Shown: one piece after another, positions 18,406-26,372 of the stretch | Layout: every line of letters starts with the position of its first letter | How positions within the stretch are numbered: the stretch's first letter is position 1 | Program-made: the position numbers and the translations under genes | Source of the DNA: JBCDGH01 sp038751365 | GTDB taxonomy: Bacteria > Patescibacteriota > JACMRA01 | Direction: 5' to 3' | NCBI GenBank assembly: GCA_038751365.1 | Contig: JBCDGH010000002.1 | Location: forward strand, 1-58,147 | DNA: 58,147 nucleotides | Notes under the pieces: model-generated | What the model saw: the letters and a program-made list of their open reading frames with translations, nothing else | Told to the model about the DNA's origin: nothing | The model's database searches: none

Positions 18406-19392
18406 ATGAGTAATGACTACTATATCATAGCTGATCACATCAAAGCTGCCTGTTTTATTATAGCTAGTGGTGTAGAACCTAGTGGCAAGCAGAGAGGGTA
18501 CATATTAAGGCGTCTCATCAGAAGGTCTTTCTCAGCTAGTTTGAGACTTGATATAGATATTAGCAATCCTCAATATTTTGAAGAATTAGTAGAGTCAGTG
18601 ATAACAATTTATCAGGGAGTGTACAACGAAGTCGAAGATAATAAAATAAAAATTTTAGAAGTATTAAATACTGAAGCTAGCAAATATCAAAAGTCAATTT
18701 TGGTTGGAGAAAAAGAGTGGCGCAAAATATTAGATAAAGAGTCGCTTAATAATACAGCTTTAGCACAAAAAACTTGGGATTTGTATCAAACTCACGGTGT
18801 ACCTATTGAAGCTTCAGAAGGAATTATTCTGAATAGAGACCTAAATTATGATCATAACTATCTTAATAAACTTATTAAAGATCATCAGAAGCTATCTCAA
18901 ACTAAATCAGCAGGTCAGTTTAAATCTGGTCTAGGCGAAGATAATCAAAAAACTCGCAAATTACATACTGTCACTCATATTCTACATACCGTACTAATAT
19001 CCATATATGGTAAACAAATAAAACAAAAAGGTTCTGCTATAACTTCTCAAAAAGCTAGATTTGATTTTACCCTAGATAGCAAGATCGAGCCTCAAGATAT
19101 GGAACAAATTGAAAAGCAAGTTCAGAAAATAATTGACCTTAACCTGAATATGACTAAGCAAGAAATGACCGAACCTGAGGCTAGAGAATTAGGAGCTATA
19201 GGTTTATTCGGAGAAAAATATGGTGAAAGAGTTACAGTTTATTCACTAAAAGACAGTAGTGATCAGGTTTACTCTAGAGAGTTTTGTGGTGGTCCACATA
19301 TAGAGAATACTAAGCAAATTGGTAGTTTCAAAATTCTAAAACAAAAGTCAGTTGGTCAAGGACTTAGGAGGTTAGAATTCGATGTAATCTAA
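18406..19392 (+). CDS. C-terminal half of alanyl-tRNA synthetase: tRNA-recognition and editing domains only
   Basis: The 328-aa protein matches the middle of AlaRS. It opens at the IADHIKAACFIIASGVEPS-GKQRGYILRRLIRRS region that follows the catalytic core, continues with DLYQTHGVPIE, and ends with the editing domain: HTVTH (His187, His191), QKGS, ARFDFTLDS, LFGEKYGERV, then FCGGPH (Cys294, His298) and the terminal GQGLRRLEFDV. The zinc-binding HxxxH and CxxxH are intact. The ATP/alanine-activating core and the C-Ala domain are absent, and nothing resembling the core lies upstream. A split AlaRS, whose other half is elsewhere, or a free-standing trans-editing (AlaX-like) factor would both fit. 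Start: ATG 18406 preferred; a TTG at 18367 is possible. Confidence 0.85.
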   Translation: MSNDYYIIADHIKAACFIIASGVEPSGKQRGYILRRLIRRSFSASLRLDIDISNPQYFEELVESVITIYQGVYNEVEDNKIKILEVLNTEASKYQKSILVGEKEWRKILDKESLNNTALAQKTWDLYQTHGVPIEASEGIILNRDLNYDHNYLNKLIKDHQKLSQTKSAGQFKSGLGEDNQKTRKLHTVTHILHTVLISIYGKQIKQKGSAITSQKARFDFTLDSKIEPQDMEQIEKQVQKIIDLNLNMTKQEMTEPEARELGAIGLFGEKYGERVTVYSLKDSSDQVYSREFCGGPHIENTKQIGSFKILKQKSVGQGLRRLEFDVI

Positions 19393-19399
19393 CTTTGGA

Positions 19400-21643
19400 C
19401 TAGATTTTTAGGCTTAAACTTATTTGACCTTTATCATTAACGTCAACAACTTTAGCTGTAATCTCTTGACCAAGCTTAACCACATCCTCGACCTTAGCTA
19501 CCCTCTTGTTTGACATCTGTGAAATATGAATCATACCTTCTTTATCAGTTTCATCAATTTTTACAAAAGCACCATAGGTCTCAATTCGGAATACTTTACC
19601 ATTTACTAAATCACCTTTAGTATAATCTCTAATCATTTTTAGGATATGGCTTTTAGCCTGAGCAACTTGCTCTCTGTCTTTGCCGTATATAAATGTTTTA
19701 CCTGTATTATCTTCAATGTCTACATCAACCTGATATTTTGATATAATACCTTTGATGACTTTACCGCTTGGGCCAATTACATCGCCAATCTTTTCATACG
19801 GAACATCAATAACTTCTACTCCGGGAGCATATATAGAAATCTCTTGATTAGGAGAACTCATAACTTCCCGCATTCTATCAAGAATATATAATCTTCCGAC
19901 TTTTGCTTCTAATAAAGCTACTTTTAGAATATGTACAGTCAAACCTGAAGCCTTATTATCCAACTGAATTGCTGTGATTCCTGCTTCAGTTCCAGCTACC
20001 TTAAAATCCATATCGCCATAATGATCTTCACTTCCCTGAATATCGGTCAGGACTTTAAATGCACCTGTATTAGAATCTATAACTAAGCCCATTGCTATAC
20101 CAGCCACCATTTCTTTTATGGGTACTCCTGCTTGCATTAAACTAAGTGTTGAGGCACAGGTAGACGCCATCGAAGTAGATCCATTTGAACCTAAGCATTC
20201 GCTTACCAACCTTATTGTGTAAGGAAACTCCTGCTCACTAGGTAATACTGGCAATAAGGCTTTTTCCGCTAGAGCTCCATGCCCAATCTCTCTTCTACCA
20301 GGACCAAAATATCTTCCGGTCTCACCTACTGAATAGGCTGGAAAATTATAATGGTGAATATATCTCTTAGTTTGCTCTTCAAAATCTTCCATATCATCCA
20401 AGAGTTGCGCGTCTCTCGATGTACCTAGAGTCAAAACATTGAGAACTTGAGTTTCACCACGCATAAACAAACTAGAGCCATGAGTTCTTGGTAAAGTTCT
20501 CACTTGGCATATAATCTTGCGAACTTCATCTAACCCCCTACCATCTAATCTCTTTTCTTGTTGCAAAATGTTTTCTTTTACGATTTTTTGTATTAATGTA
20601 TTTAAAGCTTCTTCCAACAAGTTTTTTAAAACACTTAGCTCACTAAATGAAGAGAATAAAGATAGTAACAAGTTAGCAATATCGGAATCAACCTCATCAT
20701 TAATAATGGCAATATCAGTAAGCTTCTGTTTAAAATCTGAATCTAATTCATCGGCTAGAGGCAGAGCCAAGTCACTAAGCTGTTGAATAGTCTTAGTATG
20801 GTAATTAGTATACTCGTTTAAAGCTTTAGCTTTTTCATTCTTAGTTGTAACTGCAAACAAGACTTTTTCTAAATCGCTTTTAAAATTCAACCAGTAATTA
20901 TGATACTTCTGATCAACCTGCTTAACAACTAGCTCAACTTGTGATACATCTAGAGTCTGTAGTGCTTTAGTTACGAATTCAGACTGAAAATTTGTAAGAG
21001 TTAATAAATTTTTATTAGCCAAATCTAGCGAATCATTCAAAACTGATTCGTCAACAATAGAAGCTCCTGCCTCTACCATCATAATATTATAGCCTTCACC
21101 AGATACTACCATATCCAAAGTAGAATTTTGCATTTGGGGGTAGCTTGGTGAGACTACATTAGCACCATCTACCTGCCCTATCCTAACACTACTTACCGGA
21201 CCTTTAAAACTTGTAGTCGATATATTCAAAGCAGCTGAGGCAGCTAATACTGCTAGAGTATCTGGAGGATAAATCTCATCTACGCTAAGCACTGTGATAA
21301 CTACCTGAACCTCTGAGCGTGTATTTTTATCAAACAAAGACCTTAGTGACCTGTCAACCATTCTACCAGTCAAGACAGCATTTTCTGAAGGTTTACCCTC
21401 TCTCTTAATAAATCTAGATCCTTTAATTTTACCACTGGCGTACAATCTCTCTTCATAGATTACTTGAAGTGGGAAATAATCACTTTTAGTTTCTTTACCA
21501 ATTACTACTGCCGCTAACACAGTAGTTTCACCCATCGTAGCAAGAACTGCACAATTAGCTTGCTGCGCCAATAAACCGGTTTGCAAAGTGATTTGAGTGT
21601 CCTCATACTGAAGAGAATGAGAAACAGGTACGTCTGAGAACAT
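19400..21643 (-). CDS. pnp: Polyribonucleotide nucleotidyltransferase (PNPase)
   Basis: This 747-aa 3'-5' phosphorolytic exoribonuclease has two RNase PH domains (first with TGLLAQQANCAVLATMG; second with KRLDGRGLDEVRKI and FMRGETQVL), a catalytic-site segment GSEDHYGDMDFKVAGT, a KH domain with IGDVIGPSGKVIKGI, and an S1 domain with GAFVKIDETDKEGMIHISQ at the C terminus. The ATG at 21643 (MFSDVPVSHSL) is the better start; 20 in-frame codons upstream are non-conserved. It forms a trimeric ring in the degradosome-like machinery and can cooperate with RNase J, also encoded here. It ends convergently with the AlaRS half gene. Confidence 0.97.
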   Translation of the reverse strand: MFSDVPVSHSLQYEDTQITLQTGLLAQQANCAVLATMGETTVLAAVVIGKETKSDYFPLQVIYEERLYASGKIKGSRFIKREGKPSENAVLTGRMVDRSLRSLFDKNTRSEVQVVITVLSVDEIYPPDTLAVLAASAALNISTTSFKGPVSSVRIGQVDGANVVSPSYPQMQNSTLDMVVSGEGYNIMMVEAGASIVDESVLNDSLDLANKNLLTLTNFQSEFVTKALQTLDVSQVELVVKQVDQKYHNYWLNFKSDLEKVLFAVTTKNEKAKALNEYTNYHTKTIQQLSDLALPLADELDSDFKQKLTDIAIINDEVDSDIANLLLSLFSSFSELSVLKNLLEEALNTLIQKIVKENILQQEKRLDGRGLDEVRKIICQVRTLPRTHGSSLFMRGETQVLNVLTLGTSRDAQLLDDMEDFEEQTKRYIHHYNFPAYSVGETGRYFGPGRREIGHGALAEKALLPVLPSEQEFPYTIRLVSECLGSNGSTSMASTCASTLSLMQAGVPIKEMVAGIAMGLVIDSNTGAFKVLTDIQGSEDHYGDMDFKVAGTEAGITAIQLDNKASGLTVHILKVALLEAKVGRLYILDRMREVMSSPNQEISIYAPGVEVIDVPYEKIGDVIGPSGKVIKGIISKYQVDVDIEDNTGKTFIYGKDREQVAQAKSHILKMIRDYTKGDLVNGKVFRIETYGAFVKIDETDKEGMIHISQMSNKRVAKVEDVVKLGQEITAKVVDVNDKGQISLSLKI

Positions 21644-21804
21644 AATATAATATTGGTTGTAGTTTAATATACAAGTAAGACTTTGTGTAGTGCCTTTTGT
21701 CAAACTTAATTAGGTCAAGCGCAACTTGACAAAAGGTTAGCAATACAGCCTTTATATAGCTCAGATTACTATTGCCTGAATTAGCATTTAGGCGACTTAT
21801 CAAT

Positions 21805-22737
21805 ATGCCATCTGTATATAATAGTAGTGCAAAACAGAATTATCCCAAGGAAGAAGGGCTCAATTTTGATCTTATCACCAGAATAATCGCTCTAGGGTTG
21901 GTTTTAGGAGTAGCTTTTTTCTACTTCGGTAGCTTGCAGCCTTTAATTCTTAATAGATATACCAACAACCTAGAAACACAAATTGGTTTATTGCAATCAA
22001 AACTAGTATCTCAAACCCAGAATTTTACAGATTCTAAATTAGCTATCACACAAAAAATTACAAGCTTTAATCCGATTGAAATATGTAGCACAAGTCAGCT
22101 TATAGATACTAACGATCAAGACTTTAGCAATATAGAGGAATTTAAACTATCATTGTTACCAGATTCCGACTTATCATCACCACCTAGATACCTAAACTTC
22201 TACCTAAAAGAGTCAGAAATCGTCTATTCTAGATTATATGATGAATATCAAAATATTCTTGCTGAGTATAGTCGGGTTTACGAGCAGGGAATTGATCTTA
22301 AAGCATTACTAGAATATAGAAACTTTTGGATAGAAAATTGTGAGCAAATTGAAAACAGCAAAGGGCAGATAGATGAATTGAAAGAGCTTTGCCAAAATCA
22401 GGATACAGTACACAGAGACTTCGTATCGCGGCAAATATACAGTGAAATCTATAAAAATGTTGCGCAAAGTCAGTCTAGATGCGCAGAAGTCATAAACTAT
22501 AATCCGAGTAATACTCGGCGTACAACTTACCCAAACTTTGATCAATGGTTTTTGGACTGGTATGAAGGCTTCCAGAGTCTGATGACATATAATACAGATT
22601 TTATACCTGGTATAAACGACCTACCCTTATATAACCAAAATTTTAGCTTATTTTTAGACGAAGCTTATCGAGATATTGAAAATATTGAATCCTCAAAAGA
22701 TCGCTTTTTGAATCAGTTTTATTTAATGGATTTTTAA
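21805..22737 (+). CDS. Single-TM hypothetical protein with coiled coil
   Basis: The 310-aa protein (ATG at 21805) has a short cytoplasmic start, one TM helix (about 25-45, RIIALGLVLGVAFFYFG), a coiled coil (about 50-80), and an extracytoplasmic, Tyr/Asn-rich helical domain with about six Cys (ICS, ENCEQ, ELCQN, SRCAE). The even Cys count suggests disulfides outside the membrane. No family recognised. It is divergent from pnp, with a 161-nt gap carrying TTGACA at 21726. Confidence 0.65.
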   Translation: MPSVYNSSAKQNYPKEEGLNFDLITRIIALGLVLGVAFFYFGSLQPLILNRYTNNLETQIGLLQSKLVSQTQNFTDSKLAITQKITSFNPIEICSTSQLIDTNDQDFSNIEEFKLSLLPDSDLSSPPRYLNFYLKESEIVYSRLYDEYQNILAEYSRVYEQGIDLKALLEYRNFWIENCEQIENSKGQIDELKELCQNQDTVHRDFVSRQIYSEIYKNVAQSQSRCAEVINYNPSNTRRTTYPNFDQWFLDWYEGFQSLMTYNTDFIPGINDLPLYNQNFSLFLDEAYRDIENIESSKDRFLNQFYLMDF

Positions 22738-22752
22738 GTCAAAAAATAATAT

Positions 22753-22781
22753 TTGACATAAGGTTTAGGTTATGCTATGCT
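22753..22781 (+). promoter_or_regulatory. Sigma-70-type promoter of the 127-aa secreted protein
   Basis: TTGACA (22753-22758), a 17-nt spacer and TATGCT (22776-22781). The predicted start leaves a leader of about 40 nt with AGGAG before the ATG at 22828. Confidence 0.8.
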
Positions 22782-22827
22782 TAAAGTGTCGAAAGGAAAG
22801 ATAGTTTAGAAAATTAGGAGAGTTTCG

Positions 22828-23211
22828 ATGATAGTTAAAGGTTTTCTTTCAAGCACCTTACTAACTTTAATAATCAGCCTACTTCCTTCAAATTCAGCAA
22901 GTGCTCAAACTGAAAGTCATCCTTTTTTGATATTAAAAAAAAGACATTTAAAAGCTTGTAGTGATGTATCAATCTTTGGAGAAGAATATAATGGTATCCT
23001 AATTTATCGACCGTTTTATGAAGTCGCACATGGAGATCAAGAAATTGTTAATGTAAGTGGAGAGAAAAGATATCAAATTGTTTGTGGAAATTTAGATAGA
23101 AAGGAAATTAAAAAATTGCAGAAGGAAGGATGGGTGATCGACTATAAAAAACTTACACTTGAAGAAAAAAACAAGTTTAATAACTTTAAAGGACCAAAAC
23201 CTATAAAGTGA
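22828..23211 (+). CDS. Small secreted protein with Sec signal peptide
   Basis: The 127-aa protein has a textbook signal peptide (MIVKGF, a hydrophobic core LLTLIISLL, cleavage after SASA near residue 26). The mature part is about 100 aa, Lys-rich, with two Cys (near 51 and 91) that could form a disulfide. No domain recognised. It has its own promoter, a clear Shine-Dalgarno (AGGAG, 9 nt from ATG) and a strong terminator, so it is a monocistronic, probably well-expressed exported protein. The stop is TGA. Confidence 0.75.
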   Translation: MIVKGFLSSTLLTLIISLLPSNSASAQTESHPFLILKKRHLKACSDVSIFGEEYNGILIYRPFYEVAHGDQEIVNVSGEKRYQIVCGNLDRKEIKKLQKEGWVIDYKKLTLEEKNKFNNFKGPKPIK

Positions 23212-23236
23212 GCTTAAAAGATTATTCCCGTTATTC

Positions 23237-23293
23237 AGATTATAATCTTTAAAGAATATGCACCCACCTATAATTATTTATAAGTGGGTTTTT
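23237..23293 (+). terminator. Terminator of the 127-aa secreted protein gene
   Basis: CCCAC-C-TATAA (23263-23273) pairs with TTATA-A-GTGGG (23278-23288) with one mismatch, followed by TTTTT. Just upstream is a perfect 12-bp palindrome AGATTATAATCT (23237-23248). Confidence 0.85.
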
Positions 23294-23298
23294 CGTTA

Positions 23299-23619
23299 TT
23301 AAATCATTCCTAGATCTAGCCTCACTTCTTCACTCAGCATACTTCTATCCCAAGCAGGTTCCCATACTAGATCTACATGAACGTCACCTTCAGCTATACT
23401 TTCGACCACAGTCTGAACTTGCTGAGGTAAGATATCAATAGCAGGGCAATTTGGAGAAGTCAAAGTCATAGCAATATCTACATCCCCATTTTCTTGCAAA
23501 TCTATAGCGTACACTAACCCCAAATCCCAGATATTTACTGGTATTTCTGGATCATACACGGTTTTGAGTAGATTAATTATATCCGCTTTTTGATTAACCT
23601 CCTTTGACTTTGTTATCAT
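23299..23619 (-). CDS. DUF59/MIP18-family iron-sulfur assembly protein (SufT-like)
   Basis: The protein of about 106 aa (ATG at 23619; 16 codons upstream are in frame but AT-rich and unlikely) carries the family signature DPEIPVNIWDLGLVY and the conserved TLTSPNCPA with the functional Cys. DUF59 proteins help mature iron-sulfur proteins and are often encoded in suf operons. Here the gene is alone, head-to-head with pgk, while SufE and SufS lie 5 and 25 kb away. The 2-oxoacid oxidoreductase in this window is an obvious client. Confidence 0.88.
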   Translation of the reverse strand: MITKSKEVNQKADIINLLKTVYDPEIPVNIWDLGLVYAIDLQENGDVDIAMTLTSPNCPAIDILPQQVQTVVESIAEGDVHVDLVWEPAWDRSMLSEEVRLDLGMI

Positions 23620-23692
23620 TAAATAAAAAATGGCCTTTTTTAAATACTCAGTCAACTTTGACATCATATAGCTTTTTCTCTAGAGTCGAACC

Positions 23693-24841
23693 ATGTTAAA
23701 TCTAAATATAATCAAAAATTCAACTATACTAGTCAGAGTTAATTATGATTTACCGCTTCAAGGATATACTGCAAGAATTAGAGATAGTTTAAATACTATA
23801 GAAACATTGCTATCAAATAATAATAAAGTTATTCTAGTGAGTCATTGGGGTCGCCCCAAAGGCAAAGTCGAAGCAGAGTTTAGTACTAATAAAATTACAG
23901 GCTTGCTTTATGAACAACTTCAATCGAGCAACAAAGAGCTACTGATAAATGCTAGTATAGAATATTTAGACCAATACCAAAATTTTAAGGAAGCTGCAGA
24001 GTACATAAGAAATACGGACGTTGATAAAAATAACAGTAAAATATTTTTACTTGAAAATACACGCTTTCACCCGATGGAGAAATCCAAAAATAGTGAAAAT
24101 AGACTAAATCTAGCCAAACAGTATGCAATCTTAGCAGATGTATTTGTTGATGAAGCTTTTGCAGTGAGCCATAGACAAGAAGCCACTAATAGCGAAATCA
24201 AATCTATTTTACCTTATGCTCTTGGACACTCCTACGAATCCGAACTAAGTCACCTATCTAAATTGAAGGAAAATCCAAAAAAACCTTTCTATATTATCAT
24301 GGCAGGAAGTAAGCTAAAAACTAAGCTTGAATTAATCACTAACTTGCTAGAGAAATCCGACAAAATACTGCTAGGTGGTATGCTATGTTTTACATTTTTA
24401 AAAGCTAAGCAAGAACTATACCCTGACCTAGATTTAGCAGACACTTACGATTCAGAAATAGAAACCGACTTTATAGACAAAGCCAAAAAATTATTGCTTG
24501 AATACCCTGAAAAAATTGTTTTACCTAAAGACTTTACCTATACTCAAACTGAGGGCAAGAAATTAGCTATGGATATTGGACCGCAAACTGTAGATTTTTA
24601 TTCAAAACAAATTAGTCACGCAAATACTATATTTTGGAATGGTACTCTAGGTTATTACGAAAAGCCACCTTTTGACCAGGGTACTCTTCAGCTAGCTAAA
24701 AGTATTGCTAACTTAAAATATTGCTACAAAGTAATTGGAGGTGGAGACACTAATTCTGCTTTACCACGCTCGATACTGCAAACATTTAACTTTGCTTCGA
24801 TGGGAGGAGGAGCTACTCTAAATTACCTAAGCCAAAATTAG
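23693..24841 (+). CDS. pgk: Phosphoglycerate kinase, divergent
   Basis: The 382-aa enzyme moves phosphate between 1,3-bisphosphoglycerate and ADP in glycolysis. It keeps the substrate arginines (ARIRDSL, ENTRFHP, SHRQEAT), SHWGRPKG, the lysine loop AGSKLKTKL, a WNGTLGYYE nucleotide strand and GGGDTNSAL. Changes: the 3-phosphoglycerate-binding D-x-N of the usual DFNVP appears as N-x-D (RVNYDLP), HLGRP is HWGRP, and WNGPxG is WNGTxG. It is shorter than the usual 390-400 aa. The 3' end overlaps the PEGA gene by 4 nt on the opposite strand. Probably active, since the catalytic Arg and the Gly-rich loops remain. Confidence 0.93.
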   Translation: MLNLNIIKNSTILVRVNYDLPLQGYTARIRDSLNTIETLLSNNNKVILVSHWGRPKGKVEAEFSTNKITGLLYEQLQSSNKELLINASIEYLDQYQNFKEAAEYIRNTDVDKNNSKIFLLENTRFHPMEKSKNSENRLNLAKQYAILADVFVDEAFAVSHRQEATNSEIKSILPYALGHSYESELSHLSKLKENPKKPFYIIMAGSKLKTKLELITNLLEKSDKILLGGMLCFTFLKAKQELYPDLDLADTYDSEIETDFIDKAKKLLLEYPEKIVLPKDFTYTQTEGKKLAMDIGPQTVDFYSKQISHANTIFWNGTLGYYEKPPFDQGTLQLAKSIANLKYCYKVIGGGDTNSALPRSILQTFNFASMGGGATLNYLSQN

Positions 24842-26220
24842 AAAAAAGAAGTGTTCTTGTAGGCAATAAGATTGTTTTCAGAAAAACAGAATTGAAACCT
24901 ATCCACTATTTCAGGTAAGCAACTATTTTGGTTCCATCTAATAGGACTGTATTTTACGACATTTCTGTTTATTATGTCTTTATCGAACCATACTGAATAA
25001 ACCTCAGCATCGGAGTAAATCATAATTCTTCGCCATGTAAAGTAGTATGCTATTTCGTAACTAGAAGGATCACCAGTCAAGGGTATCAAGCCGAAGTCTT
25101 GACCTTCCTTTAAGGAAAAATTATAGCTAAAGAGATGATTCTCAAGGTCTAACCAAAAAATAGTGTTGGTATCTATGCCGATATAGTTTATATTAGACCC
25201 GATTACTTGCCAGATATTCTTATCGAAATCAGGAATGTAGTAAGCAGTCTCCCCTATTTTTATCATCATGCCTTGAAATAAGCTAGCTACCTCAAAATCA
25301 ATCTCATTACCGAGCTCAGCAACTCCTCTAAGCTGTCTTATATCTGTGTTTTGAGTATAAGGATCGTCATTCAAGTTGAAAAAAGTATTTTCTATATAAC
25401 CTTTCGATAATCTAAAAATCTTATCTTCCCTCCATAACCAAACATTATTTGGAGATTTTGTTTGGTGAATACCGTTGATTTGACTCTCAATGAAGCTTAG
25501 CCTCAAAGTCCTAAGATCTAGCGCCCATAACCTTCCTTGTGCATCTAGAATCAAGACCTGAGTTTCGCTCGAACTAACAACACTAAGTGACTCAACCGGA
25601 AGCAAAGATAGATCAACGAACTCCCATCTATTATCAACCAGTATTAAAATCACATCATCTTTCTTATTCCAATAGATATTTTCGGATAAAATTTCCCAAT
25701 TAGTAAGACCTATTAAAGAGTTTGAGCTATTATTAACTTCACTTGGTAGCCCAATTACACCCCCAAGATTATATCCCTGAACAAAATATTTCGATTCTTG
25801 TCTGAACAAAATTAAACTGGGTGACAAAATCCCTACAGGCGTTTGATTTTCAAAGCTATTTATTATATTTGGCTCGCTAGGTAGCAAGGTCAAATTAGTT
25901 ACGCGCGCACTCCCGTTTGTACCTCTCTCACTCCAAAAAACAAATTCTTCTGCTAAATAACCAGGGAACTCAACTCCGATTTGTACCTGCTGCCCATCCG
26001 CAGCTTTCATTTCCAGAGGTGTTTTACCAATATTAAAACCGTTATTAACAATATCAGCACCCCGAGGCAGAGTCTCAACGTTAATATTAAGTGTATTACT
26101 AATTTTTTGCTGATCTAGACTTATTTCAAAACCAAGCGAATAGATAACTAAAAAAGGTGTCACTAAAATAAAGAAAAGTAGAAACGAACCATAAACGTAT
26201 CTTCTATATTTAGCGAACAT
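24838..26220 (-). CDS. Membrane-anchored PEGA-domain protein with propeller-like exterior
   Basis: From the ATG at 26220 (MFAKYRRYVYG) the protein is 460 aa. It has one N-terminal TM helix (about 8-30), then a PEGA domain (about 47-115, with PRGADIVNNGFNIGKTPLEM), a beta-sandwich common in extracytoplasmic surface proteins. The remaining 340 residues are repeated short beta strands with Trp/Asp turns (VLILDAQGRLWALDL, AYYIPDFDKNIWQVIG, IFWLDLENHLFSY), consistent with a beta-propeller. It probably acts at the cell surface. It faces the 731-aa gene across a 150-nt gap. Confidence 0.75.
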   Translation of the reverse strand: MFAKYRRYVYGSFLLFFILVTPFLVIYSLGFEISLDQQKISNTLNINVETLPRGADIVNNGFNIGKTPLEMKAADGQQVQIGVEFPGYLAEEFVFWSERGTNGSARVTNLTLLPSEPNIINSFENQTPVGILSPSLILFRQESKYFVQGYNLGGVIGLPSEVNNSSNSLIGLTNWEILSENIYWNKKDDVILILVDNRWEFVDLSLLPVESLSVVSSSETQVLILDAQGRLWALDLRTLRLSFIESQINGIHQTKSPNNVWLWREDKIFRLSKGYIENTFFNLNDDPYTQNTDIRQLRGVAELGNEIDFEVASLFQGMMIKIGETAYYIPDFDKNIWQVIGSNINYIGIDTNTIFWLDLENHLFSYNFSLKEGQDFGLIPLTGDPSSYEIAYYFTWRRIMIYSDAEVYSVWFDKDIINRNVVKYSPIRWNQNSCLPEIVDRFQFCFSENNLIAYKNTSFF

Positions 26221-26299
26221 AATTTTGGGTTCTTTAAGTGCTAATTTAGTAAACTTATATAATAGATAGATTGCCTCCAAAAACCTTTTATGTCAATAT

Positions 26300-26328
26300 T
26301 TGCCAAGCTAAAACTTTTATGATAAAAT
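26300..26328 (+). promoter_or_regulatory. Promoter of the RNR/Nudix composite gene
   Basis: TTGCCA (26300-26305), 17-nt spacer, TAAAAT (26323-26328), giving a leader of about 37 nt before the ATG at 26373. Confidence 0.75.
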
Positions 26329-26372
26329 TATGTCGTCAGGCAAAAGCCAATTAAAACCAAACAAAAACTAAT

